64,000 nt of DNA from UBA721 sp002705165 (GTDB taxonomy: Bacteria; Planctomycetota; Planctomycetia; Pirellulales; Pirellulaceae), in assembly GCA_045565995.1 (NCBI GenBank), contig JBJLEF010000004.1, forward strand, positions 496,001 to 560,000, in the 5' to 3' direction. Under the pieces are notes generated by a model. That model was not told the DNA's origin, did no database searches, and was given only the letters and a program-made list of their open reading frames with translations. Every line of letters starts with the position of its first letter. The stretch's first letter is position 1. This document shows positions 54,777-62,619 of this stretch, piece after piece. A program made the translations under genes and the position numbers.

Positions 54777-56029
54777 AATGCGCTAGCCTCATTTCCATTT
54801 TCAACAGGTTGCAGGGGATCATCATACTTTTCCCAAACGGCGGGGCCCTGAACGAACTCCTCGTCAGTTAATAAGCAATCATCCAGCATGCTCTCAATGA
54901 GAGATTGATCCAACTTTTGACCAATAAATACTAACTCTTGATGGCGATCCCCATATTCGCCGACAAAATTGGCGCGAATCTCAGCAATCTGGTCCTCCTC
55001 CTCCGGCCACTCCTCTTCAGGAGCAGCTGCCCACCAATACCCTGCGGGATTCAAACGAATCGAACAACCCGCCTGAGACCAGTCGAAAGCACAGTCATGG
55101 CGGGATGCAAGCCACAGCAGCCCCTTACTGCGGAGAATTCCCGCAAAGAAACCTTCATCAAGATCACCTTTAATAACAAGATCGCTTAGCCTCTTGGGAT
55201 GCAAAGGGCGGTGACGACGGTAAACAAAACTTGAGATACCGTATTCTTCTGTCTCGGTTTGCTCTTCTCCTCGCGGATCGGTCAGCCAATCCGGCATGGT
55301 CTCCGCTTCCGCCAACTGAAAACGTTTGGTTCCCAAAATCTCCGTCAACGGCACGCGACTCTCGGTCGAGTGCAACACCAGTGCATTTGGATTAAGCTTC
55401 CCGATAATCCGGTCCAACTGCTCAAGATCGTAGGGTGAAATGAGATCGGTTTTGTTAATGACGACCACATTGGCAAACTCGACCTGCTCCACCAACAAAT
55501 CTACGATGTTACGGTCGTCCTCGTCATCTAATCCTATCCGCCGATCGGTCAAGTCATCCCAAGAACCAAAATCCTTCATAAAGTTCCCGGCATCGACAAC
55601 AGTCACCATCGTATCCAATTCCGCTATTTCCGAGAGGCTTTTACCCTCTTCATCCTCAAAAGTGAATGTCTCGGCGACAGGCATAGGTTCACTAATGCCT
55701 GTTGATTCTATCAACAGGTAGTCAAAGCGACCCTCACCAGCCAACCTCCCCACTTCCACTAGGAGATCCTCACGCAATGTGCAGCAAATACAGCCATTGG
55801 TCATCTCGACCAATTGCTCTTCGGTTCTAGACAAATCCGCACCGCCATCGCGAACTAAAGAGGCATCGATGTTAACCTCGCTCATGTCATTGACGATTAC
55901 CGCAACACGCATTTCCTCCCGGTTATTCAAAATGTGGTTTAACATCGTAGTCTTTCCAGCGCCTAGAAAACCGCTCAACACCGTCACCGGCAAGCGAGTC
56001 GATAGCGATGCCAATTCCTTTTTACCCAT
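54773..56029 (-). CDS. COG0523 GTPase / zinc metallochaperone (first copy)
   Basis: Walker A GFLGAGKTTMLNH, CxCC in GCICCTLRED, ESTGISEPMPV, NKTD and the CobW_C domain (ISSFVYRRHRPLHPKRL). About 418 residues from the ATG at 56029, which has CGGAG seven bases upstream (TTG 56035 is the longer frame). It opens a six-gene minus-strand operon and lies below two adjacent 17-bp palindromes at 56128-56161, as expected for Zur-controlled COG0523 genes. Confidence 0.92.
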   Translation of the reverse strand: MGKKELASLSTRLPVTVLSGFLGAGKTTMLNHILNNREEMRVAVIVNDMSEVNIDASLVRDGGADLSRTEEQLVEMTNGCICCTLREDLLVEVGRLAGEGRFDYLLIESTGISEPMPVAETFTFEDEEGKSLSEIAELDTMVTVVDAGNFMKDFGSWDDLTDRRIGLDDEDDRNIVDLLVEQVEFANVVVINKTDLISPYDLEQLDRIIGKLNPNALVLHSTESRVPLTEILGTKRFQLAEAETMPDWLTDPRGEEQTETEEYGISSFVYRRHRPLHPKRLSDLVIKGDLDEGFFAGILRSKGLLWLASRHDCAFDWSQAGCSIRLNPAGYWWAAAPEEEWPEEEDQIAEIRANFVGEYGDRHQELVFIGQKLDQSLIESMLDDCLLTDEEFVQGPAVWEKYDDPLQPVENGNEASAL

Positions 56030-56127
56030 GACCAACTCCGATAGTTAATTCTTTAAAACAAGCCATTTATTTCTAAACACCCAGGAGCTCCAGTACGCGA
56101 TTGGGCTACACAGGAACCACGATACTC

Positions 56128-56144
56128 TTGCAATAAGGTTACAA
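56128..56144. promoter_or_regulatory. Palindrome TTGCAAT-AAG-GTTACAA, site 1 of COG0523 operon
   Basis: A 7-3-7 inverted repeat with two changes in the right arm relative to TTGCAAT-N3-ATTGCAA. It directly abuts the second site and lies about 100 bases upstream of the first COG0523 start. Probable Zur-type operator overlapping the promoter. Confidence 0.6.
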
Positions 56145-56161
56145 TTGCAATCCTTATGCAA
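56145..56161. promoter_or_regulatory. Palindrome TTGCAAT-CCT-TATGCAA, site 2 of COG0523 operon
   Basis: The second 17-bp 7-3-7 repeat, immediately following the first without a gap. Left arm TTGCAAT is identical in this site, site 1 and the site by merC; the right arm differs from ATTGCAA at two bases. Tandem dimer sites are common for Fur-family regulators. Confidence 0.6.
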
Positions 56162-56643
56162 CAAGGGGTGTTGGGGGGGATTTCCGAGATAAACTAATGG
56201 TTTCAGATTTGACTTTTTTCGGTGCGGTGAACCTCCCACCCTAGAAGTTGCGGGTTGGGGCTCTCACGGCGGGGGGCAAACAATCCTTTGTATTCAAGTA
56301 ACGTTAGAGCACGGTAACGCTTGAGGGGCGGGAGACGGCACGCGCCATCCAGGATGGTCTTGTTCCTAGGAGAATACCAATCATGGGCCGCCTATTCTCT
56401 CCTATCGTCGTGAACTCGTGCTGCCTAAGTTCATCCGCCTGCATGGGCGAAATACGCTACTGCAGGTTCAGGAAAAGACGCCCAACGTATCCGATGAAAG
56501 AGAGATTCCACTTTTCTTTGAAATCCAATGGGATTTCTGCATCCATTCAGTCCGGTTCAGCGAAATATCTAACAGCCTCAAGGCCCAGTTGTGACTCACC
56601 ATGTCACCTACCCTTAACCTCACTAGATATGAAAAGAGATAAA
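56162..56643. other. Intergenic region upstream of fasciclin gene
   Basis: About 480 bases. A long open frame from 56383 runs into the fasciclin gene, but its first 87 codons have no signal peptide or recognisable content, so I treat them as non-coding leader. No strong hairpins seen. Confidence 0.4.
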
Positions 56644-57393
56644 ATGAGAAGCCTTTTAACCTCCATGACAGCACTCGCCATTCTGACTATTTTCGGTATG
56701 ACCAGCCATGCAAGCGAGAAAGACATAGTCGACACAGCAGTTTCAGCCAAGTCGTTTAACACGCTCGTCGCTGCGGCCAAAGCAGCGGGCCTTGTAGACA
56801 CGCTTAAGAGCAAGGGCCCACTGACGGTTTTCGCTCCAACCGACGAAGCGTTTGCCAAGCTTCCTGAAGGTACAGTCCAATCGTTGCTCAAGCCAGAAAA
56901 CAAAGACAAACTCGCATCAATCCTGAAATATCATGTTGTTGCCGGCAAAGTTATGGCCTCGGACGTTGTCAAATTAAAAAAAGCCGAGACCGTCGAAGGC
57001 TCCAGCGTGAAGATCAAGGTCAAAGATGGTAGCGTGATGATCAATAAAGCGAAGGTGTTAAAGACCGATATTGATTGCTCCAACGGTGTGATCCACGTAA
57101 TTAACACCGTCCTCATGCCGCCCATGAAGCAAGCCGAAGTCCGGCAGCGGTTAGAAGAGGCAGTCGCAAGTGGGGCTGCTCTTTACAACTCTGGGCACCA
57201 CGAGCAATGTGCAGACATTTACGCGAACGCCATGACTCAACTCATGGACGAGACGATCAGCGGCCTTGATCGACATGACGTCCGACAGATGCAGATGATC
57301 CTTACGATTGCAGAGAATCAGCATCACGCCGGTCGTCGGGCCTGGATTCTTCGCCATGGTATTGATCGAATGTACACCTTAAGTGCTCGGTAA
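56644..57393 (+). CDS. Secreted fasciclin-domain protein
   Basis: The ATG at 56644 gives a good signal peptide (MRSLLTSMTALAILTIFGM); the ATG at 56629 is also possible. A single fasciclin domain spans about 30-160: FNTLVAAAKAAGL, GPLTVFAPTDEAFAKLP (H1 region), LKYHVVAGKV and NGVIHVINTVLMP (H2 region). A helical C-terminal segment of about 85 residues follows, with paired His. Fasciclin proteins mediate adhesion. The ECF sigma factor and RskA-like anti-sigma next door suggest control as for MPT70/MPT83 in mycobacteria. Confidence 0.88.
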   Translation: MRSLLTSMTALAILTIFGMTSHASEKDIVDTAVSAKSFNTLVAAAKAAGLVDTLKSKGPLTVFAPTDEAFAKLPEGTVQSLLKPENKDKLASILKYHVVAGKVMASDVVKLKKAETVEGSSVKIKVKDGSVMINKAKVLKTDIDCSNGVIHVINTVLMPPMKQAEVRQRLEEAVASGAALYNSGHHEQCADIYANAMTQLMDETISGLDRHDVRQMQMILTIAENQHHAGRRAWILRHGIDRMYTLSAR

Positions 57394-57438
57394 ATACAAT
57401 CCTCAGGGCCACACAGTATAATAACTCCGGAAGTCACC

Positions 57439-57475
57439 CAGTCTCAACCGTTGCCAAGGCAACTGGTTGAGACTG
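57439..57475. other. 17-bp stem-loop between fasciclin and sigma factor genes
   Basis: CAGTCTCAACC then GTTGCC pairs with GGCAAC then GGTTGAGACTG, with one bulged base and a 2-base loop, giving 17 bp in 37 bases. No T tract follows. It lies in the leader of the sigma factor gene and could be a transcription or processing barrier that sets unequal expression of fasciclin and sigma factor. Confidence 0.55.
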
Positions 57476-57517
57476 GTGTTAGCAGGACGACGACAACTAC
57501 AACGAGGCGGATTTATT

Positions 57518-58075
57518 TTGGAAGATGTTTTATTACCGCGCGTGGCTCGCGGAGAAGAGACTGCGGTTCGGGAGTGCCTCAGTCGTTATGGCGACCTGAT
57601 CTGGTCCCTCGCTCGACGCTTATTACCAACGTCAGCTGACGCCGAAGATGCTGTACAGGATATTTTTGTGGAGATCTGGAAGAATGCCGAGCGATTTAAC
57701 GAGCAAGTAGCCTCGGAAAAAACCTTTGTTGTGATGTTAGCACGCAGGCGGTTAATAGATCGACGCCGGAAACTCGGGCGTTCGCCTCAGGTACAACTGA
57801 TAGACGAGACAACGCTGGACACCCCGAGCCAAGGCCAAGCAGACGTGCTGGAACTAGCTGATGAGGCTGAACAAGCAAACCGCTGTCTTGATACCCTGCA
57901 AAAGGAACAACGACGGGCGCTCGAATTGGCGGTTTACCACGGTTTATCACATTCCCAAATATCTGATTGCGAGAACGCTCCTTTGGGAACAGTGAAGGCC
58001 TGGGTTCGTAGAGGGATGATTCAACTGCGAGATTGCATGAACTTGTCGCATACATCGAAAGGAGGCTCCAAATGA
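57518..58075 (+). CDS. ECF sigma-70 factor
   Basis: Region 2 is CLSRYGDLIWSLARRLL with DAEDAVQDIFVEIWKNAERF. Region 4 is LQKEQRRALELAVYHGLSHSQISDCENAPLGTVKAWVRRGM, the helix-turn-helix for the -35 element. I use TTG 57518 with GAGGCGG seven bases upstream (185 residues); the frame extends to TTG 57467, which falls inside the stem-loop. Its stop overlaps the anti-sigma ATG. Probably activates this locus on release from the anti-sigma factor. Confidence 0.87.
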   Translation: MEDVLLPRVARGEETAVRECLSRYGDLIWSLARRLLPTSADAEDAVQDIFVEIWKNAERFNEQVASEKTFVVMLARRRLIDRRRKLGRSPQVQLIDETTLDTPSQGQADVLELADEAEQANRCLDTLQKEQRRALELAVYHGLSHSQISDCENAPLGTVKAWVRRGMIQLRDCMNLSHTSKGGSK

Positions 58076-58872
58076 GACAATCCAATGAAGATCGACAACG
58101 ATTCGAAGAGCTAAAGGGAATCCAAGCGATTGACGGGCTTTCGGAAACTGAATCAGCGGAACTGAAGCAACTGGCACGCCAACTTCCAGACGCTGACCCG
58201 GATGATTTCGAGCGAGTCGCAGCCGCCGTTGAACAAATCTGGAGCGGTGAACCGGCGGAATCGATGCCCGATTCCGTACGCAACAAACTGGAAGAACAGG
58301 CCGCAAATTTCGTATTAGCTAACGTCGCTTCGGAAAAGGTGCATACTCCCCAGGTGCCAGAAGTATCGAAACGTAATTCAAACGCAATTCCCTGGCTGGC
58401 CGCGGCAGCGAGTTTAATGTTAGCGTTTTTTGCTTGGTACGAAACCCCGAGTCCTACGGCTAAAACTGTTGCGGAGATGCGAAATGAGCTGTTAACATCG
58501 GCGAGCGATATTATCCGGGTTGACTGGACACCTACAAATGCCAGTGCCGTCGAAACAACACCAGGCAAGAGTGCAAATGGTGACGTGGTGTGGAGCCCAA
58601 CGCTACAGAAGGGATTCATGCGTTTCCGAAGTTTAGCTGTCAACGATCCCACGAAAGAACAATATCAACTCTGGATCTTTGATAAGAACCAGAGTGAAGC
58701 AACCCCAATCGACGGTGGTGTATTCGACATTACTGAAAGTGATGCGGTTGTTCCGATAGACGCGAAATTGCGGGTCAACGATGCTTATCTCTTTGCCGTG
58801 ACGATTGAGAAACCCGGCGGCGTCGTTGTGTCTTCCCGGGAGCGTCTGCCTCTACTCGCGACAGTGAATTGA
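58072..58872 (+). CDS. RskA-like anti-sigma factor
   Basis: AAGGAGG seven bases before the ATG at 58072 and an ATGA overlap fix the start (266 residues). The N-terminal cytoplasmic part (1-100) has a helical sigma-binding plan without a HxxxCxxC zinc motif. One membrane helix (about 104-121) is followed by an extracytoplasmic beta domain with the RskA signature YQLWIFDKNQSEATPIDGGV. It holds the ECF factor at the membrane until regulated proteolysis. Direct partner of the sigma factor upstream. Confidence 0.87.
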   Translation: MRQSNEDRQRFEELKGIQAIDGLSETESAELKQLARQLPDADPDDFERVAAAVEQIWSGEPAESMPDSVRNKLEEQAANFVLANVASEKVHTPQVPEVSKRNSNAIPWLAAAASLMLAFFAWYETPSPTAKTVAEMRNELLTSASDIIRVDWTPTNASAVETTPGKSANGDVVWSPTLQKGFMRFRSLAVNDPTKEQYQLWIFDKNQSEATPIDGGVFDITESDAVVPIDAKLRVNDAYLFAVTIEKPGGVVVSSRERLPLLATVN

Positions 58873-59099
58873 ACCGCTAACTAAAAAGGAAGGGTGAACT
58901 CGCGACAGTTAGCAAAGCTTTACTATGTGCTTGCAAGGCAGCGATCGTGTCCTATTTTTTCTCCTCGAAAAGTTACTTTCTCTACCAGTAGCTGGGTTTT
59001 TGTATGAAACAAGTTTGAATTTCACGTTCAAACGGAAAGCATACGAAGATAGAATCAATGAGAGCTTCTCTTTACTCCCAGCTCTCACGGTTCACGTTT

Positions 59100-60446
59100 A
59101 TGCCTATCAATATTTTGTGCTCTTCTTGCCAGCAACCTCTTAAAGTTCCGGATGAACTGGTAGGTAAAAATTGCAGTTGTCCGTATTGCAAAACAATTTT
59201 GAAGGTACCGGGCAGTTCGGCGACTAGTTCGCCCGCAATGTCCGACACGGATAACGCGGATACTCACCGAGGTCGCAAGTCCAATCCCCGAAAAAGCAGA
59301 GGGACATCATTACACTTTATTTCTGATGGTAGTAATGTAAGCCTCGTGAAAAGCGCTGCGATTGGTGGAACTCTAGCTGTTCTTAGCTTTCTGATTTTGT
59401 TCCCACTCCACCAAATGAACTTTCGACTCGGATCTATTTTCTGGGCGAGTGTGGGGATCAACTTCCCCACAACCCTTCTGATGTTTTGGTCTTTTGCAAT
59501 CCTCTTCCTCAAACAGAGAAAGCTGGCTAGGCAGAAGAATGCTTTCATCATGGATGTACTTCCGGAATCCGTTTCTGAAGAAATCACGCTGGAATCACTT
59601 GATGATTTTGTCAAACACATCAACAATATCCCTCGCAATGGTCGCGAAACGATGCTTGTTAATCGTGTGATGCGGGGTATCGAGCATTTTCGTGTTAGAA
59701 AAAGCGCTGCAGAAACTGTGACGATGATGGAATCTCAGTCTGGGATTGATGTAGCGAACGTAAATAGCAGTTATGCGATTATTAAGGTCTTTATTTGGGC
59801 AATGCCGATATTAGGCTTTATCGGCACCGTCATGGGGGTCAGCACCGCGGTAAGCGGACTATCTGCAACTCTTGAAAATGCTTCCGACGTCTCGGCTGTC
59901 ACTTCTTCAATGAAAAGCGTATTTGGAGGTCTCGGCACGGCTTTCGATACAACACTTCTCGCGTTGATTATGAGCATGCTTGTCAAAATCCCGACATCAG
60001 CATTGCAAAGAACTGAAAGCTCTCTGGTGACCCTCATTGACGAGTACTGCAACGAGAATCTACTTAGGCGGCTGAACGATGGGAAAGACGGTGGTGCCGA
60101 AAGAGGTCTGCAAGGGCAATCACTAGGGAACACTCCCAGTATCCTGAAACAGGCGTTGATCGAAAGCTTGGGTACGAATGAATTAAAGCAGTTCCAGAAA
60201 CAAAGCGCCGAAAACTCTATCGCCATCGCAGAACAAATACGTACTGCTACACAAATAAGTCTCGAGTTACAAAACAATTTGAGCACACTCACCTCTTCTG
60301 TCTCCGGCCTCACTAAGCAGGTTAGTGAGACCACAAACGCCATCAGGGCTCAGCTAACACAGAATGCCCAGGAAATGAAGGCTGATCAAAGCAAACGTCG
60401 TAAAGGCTGGTTTTCCAGATCTAGCTCCCGACGAAAAAGGAGGTAA
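59100..60446 (+). CDS. Zinc-ribbon MotA/TolQ/ExbB-type proton-channel protein
   Basis: An N-terminal zinc ribbon (CSSC near 7, CPYC near 27) is followed by four membrane helices: about 86-103, 112-137, 227-251 and 278-297. The last two carry the MotA/TolQ/ExbB pattern (WAMPILGFIGTVMGVSTA and GLGTAFDTTLLALIMSML). The C-terminal about 125 residues form a coiled coil and end in a basic tail. ATG 59100 places the ribbon at the N-terminus; ATG 59058 is the longer frame. Stator-like channel subunit, operonic with two ExbD-like genes. Confidence 0.8.
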   Translation: MPINILCSSCQQPLKVPDELVGKNCSCPYCKTILKVPGSSATSSPAMSDTDNADTHRGRKSNPRKSRGTSLHFISDGSNVSLVKSAAIGGTLAVLSFLILFPLHQMNFRLGSIFWASVGINFPTTLLMFWSFAILFLKQRKLARQKNAFIMDVLPESVSEEITLESLDDFVKHINNIPRNGRETMLVNRVMRGIEHFRVRKSAAETVTMMESQSGIDVANVNSSYAIIKVFIWAMPILGFIGTVMGVSTAVSGLSATLENASDVSAVTSSMKSVFGGLGTAFDTTLLALIMSMLVKIPTSALQRTESSLVTLIDEYCNENLLRRLNDGKDGGAERGLQGQSLGNTPSILKQALIESLGTNELKQFQKQSAENSIAIAEQIRTATQISLELQNNLSTLTSSVSGLTKQVSETTNAIRAQLTQNAQEMKADQSKRRKGWFSRSSSRRKRR

Positions 60447-60449
60447 AGC

Positions 60450-61271
60450 ATGCGGAAATCAATTGAAGATGACCCAGACGACGACGTCTCTTTATTTCCC
60501 TTCCTGAGTATCATCGCCGCCATCATCGGAGTTTTAACTTTAATGATTGCCGCGATTACTCTTGATCAGATGAATCAAGAAGACAGCAAGCAAATTGTTG
60601 CCAACTCGATCCGGGCAAAAGAACTTCGGGAGAGCATCACCCAGGGCGAGAAGGAAATCCAAACAATACGCCTGTCATTATCTGATAAAGACATCGCCTT
60701 GCTGGAAAATGCGGAAAACCGTGAAAATGAAATTGTCAAAACAAGAATTGAGCTTGAGGCACTGTTGCGAAACCTTGCCGAGAAACGGAACGAACTAGAA
60801 CAACTAAAAGAAATTCAAATAAGCATTCCTGAGATTCCGCCCGAAGATATTGAATCTTTGGCCGATTTGAAACAAGAGTATCAGGACATACAATCTCGAC
60901 TAGAGAAATTACGAAAAGACGTAGCGAAAAAGAAAGCCGAAACGGAAGGAAGCGTCAAAGTCTTACCCGGCGGAACAGGCACCAACGTCAAACCGCATTT
61001 TGTGGAATGTACCGAAGGGGCAATTGTTATTCATGGCGGTGAGAACGCGGTCCGAATTCGACAGGGTGAGATATTAAGCCACCCTATGTTCAAAGATTTA
61101 TTACAGACGGTCGTAAACACACCTGGAAATGCCGTCACCTTCCTCTTAAGGCATGACGGCCTGAAGAGTTATCAATCTGCCCGCCGATTGTGTGATGAAA
61201 ATGCAGTGAGGTACGGCAAACTCCCAGTGATAGGTGACGGCCGACTAGATTTCACCAACTTCGATAAATAG
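60450..61271 (+). CDS. ExbD/TolR-like single-helix protein with coiled coil (subunit 1)
   Basis: An acidic N-terminus (EDDPDDDVS) leads into one membrane helix (LFPFLSIIAAIIGVLTLMI, about 15-37). A long coiled coil (about 45-165) and a C-terminal alpha/beta domain (about 175-273, VEC-EGAIVIHGG, VTFLLRHDGLKSY) follow. Topology is that of ExbD/TolR/MotB partners, but the usual helix Asp reads Ser (FLSII). No OmpA-like peptidoglycan domain. GGAGG lies within the 3-base-spaced junction to the channel gene, so it is co-translated. Confidence 0.7.
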   Translation: MRKSIEDDPDDDVSLFPFLSIIAAIIGVLTLMIAAITLDQMNQEDSKQIVANSIRAKELRESITQGEKEIQTIRLSLSDKDIALLENAENRENEIVKTRIELEALLRNLAEKRNELEQLKEIQISIPEIPPEDIESLADLKQEYQDIQSRLEKLRKDVAKKKAETEGSVKVLPGGTGTNVKPHFVECTEGAIVIHGGENAVRIRQGEILSHPMFKDLLQTVVNTPGNAVTFLLRHDGLKSYQSARRLCDENAVRYGKLPVIGDGRLDFTNFDK

Positions 61272-61323
61272 CAGCCTAAGATAAAGTCCTTATCGTGTTC
61301 ACCCACAAGTAAGATAAACAACG

Positions 61324-62445
61324 ATGAAACACTCCCGCAACATTCAGGATGACGATGGCGATGGACTCGACTCCTTGCTAGATACAATGACAAATGTTGT
61401 TGGCATACTGGTAATGGTTCTCATCGCTACGCAACTTGGTGTTAAAGATGCAGTTGACCGCATCGCAAAATCGGAAGAAAGCTCTCAGGAATCACTGCTC
61501 GGCCTGGAAGAAAAACACACCTCCACGCTTGCCTTACAACGCCAGCTCGAAGATCGCTTTAAAAACATCGGTACTGAATCTGCGAGAGAGGTGGAGTTAT
61601 CCAGTTTGCGACAACAACTCGAACGGACAAATTCACAATTCAAAGAAGCCGCAGCAAACACACAAGTGGTCGCCGTCAAACTGGAGCAAGATCAAAAGAA
61701 GGCAGCAGAGGTAACGGAGTTAATTGAGTCACAACGCAAAGAACGCGAGCGACTCTCGACTGAACTTACAAACGGCCTGGACGACGAGGCGACTCTCAAA
61801 GCTCTGCTAACTAAATACACTGGCTTACCCGGCTCGAAGGATGAAAACCTAACGCTACCTAACCCGCGGCCCGTCCCGGCTGGCGCTAAGCAATTTGTGC
61901 TGTTATGCATGAGCAATAAGATATACCCTCTTTTCTTCAATGAAGAAAATAGAAAGGCTCTTCGGCAGCAAATCGAATTTGTCGTTCAGCAAAGAAAACT
62001 CTATCAAGGCGTAGAAGTTGGTGTAGATCCTGATGTATTGCTTCCCTTAGTCAACAAAAAGCCGCCGCTGGATGATTACTTTATTTACGATTTAACACGT
62101 TCTGGAATTCACCCTCGTATCTCCTTCAGGCCGCGAAAGGAAAGGGGGATCGAATTACGGGAGGTCCTGGGAGCAAAATCCCGCTTCAATCAGTTTCTCG
62201 ACAACGTAGACCGAAACAAATTCTACATGCGGTTTTTCGTTTTTCCGGACAGCTTTGAAGTTTATATGGCGGCGCGAAAGGCGGCTGACAAGCGAGGCAT
62301 CCTGGCTGGCTGGGAGCCCCAGAACCCGGACTGGGTATACACGACCCACCTAGGTGGAAACGTGTTGTTCGGTGCCAAACCTCCACCTCCAAAACCAAAC
62401 CCTAACCCAGCCCCCCCAAAACCTGCTCCTAAGTTGATCGATTAA
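61324..62445 (+). CDS. ExbD/TolR-like single-helix protein with coiled coil (subunit 2)
   Basis: An acidic N-terminus (DDDGDGLD) precedes one membrane helix, SLLDTMTNVVGILVMVLIA, which keeps the ion-path Asp (D20) of ExbD-type proteins. A coiled coil (about 45-155), an alpha/beta domain (about 180-340) and a Pro/Lys-rich tail (PPPPKPNPNPAPPKP) follow. It is a distant paralogue of subunit 1, 52 bases downstream. The two could form a heteromeric plug in the channel made by the upstream protein. Confidence 0.7.
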   Translation: MKHSRNIQDDDGDGLDSLLDTMTNVVGILVMVLIATQLGVKDAVDRIAKSEESSQESLLGLEEKHTSTLALQRQLEDRFKNIGTESAREVELSSLRQQLERTNSQFKEAAANTQVVAVKLEQDQKKAAEVTELIESQRKERERLSTELTNGLDDEATLKALLTKYTGLPGSKDENLTLPNPRPVPAGAKQFVLLCMSNKIYPLFFNEENRKALRQQIEFVVQQRKLYQGVEVGVDPDVLLPLVNKKPPLDDYFIYDLTRSGIHPRISFRPRKERGIELREVLGAKSRFNQFLDNVDRNKFYMRFFVFPDSFEVYMAARKAADKRGILAGWEPQNPDWVYTTHLGGNVLFGAKPPPPKPNPNPAPPKPAPKLID

Positions 62446-62619
62446 CCGCGCTCTGAGTGGAACCGGATAGATAGCATTCATAAACGCTCCGAGGGCACTC
62501 GCGCGTTTTGGCTGGCATTAAATCCATCACAGCTCGAAAAGAGAGAGTGGCCTGCCCCATACAGAGAACCTTTTATGGACAATCCCTGACTGCAAAGGGG
62601 TGGCAGCATACGTATCCTC

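Noticed and set aside
57696..58652. 318-codon minus-strand open frame
   Set aside because: Lies wholly antisense to the sigma factor and anti-sigma genes, which have clear domains; a codon-bias shadow.
59771..60343. 190-codon minus-strand open frame
   Set aside because: Antisense to the MotA/TolQ-type gene and without its own signals.
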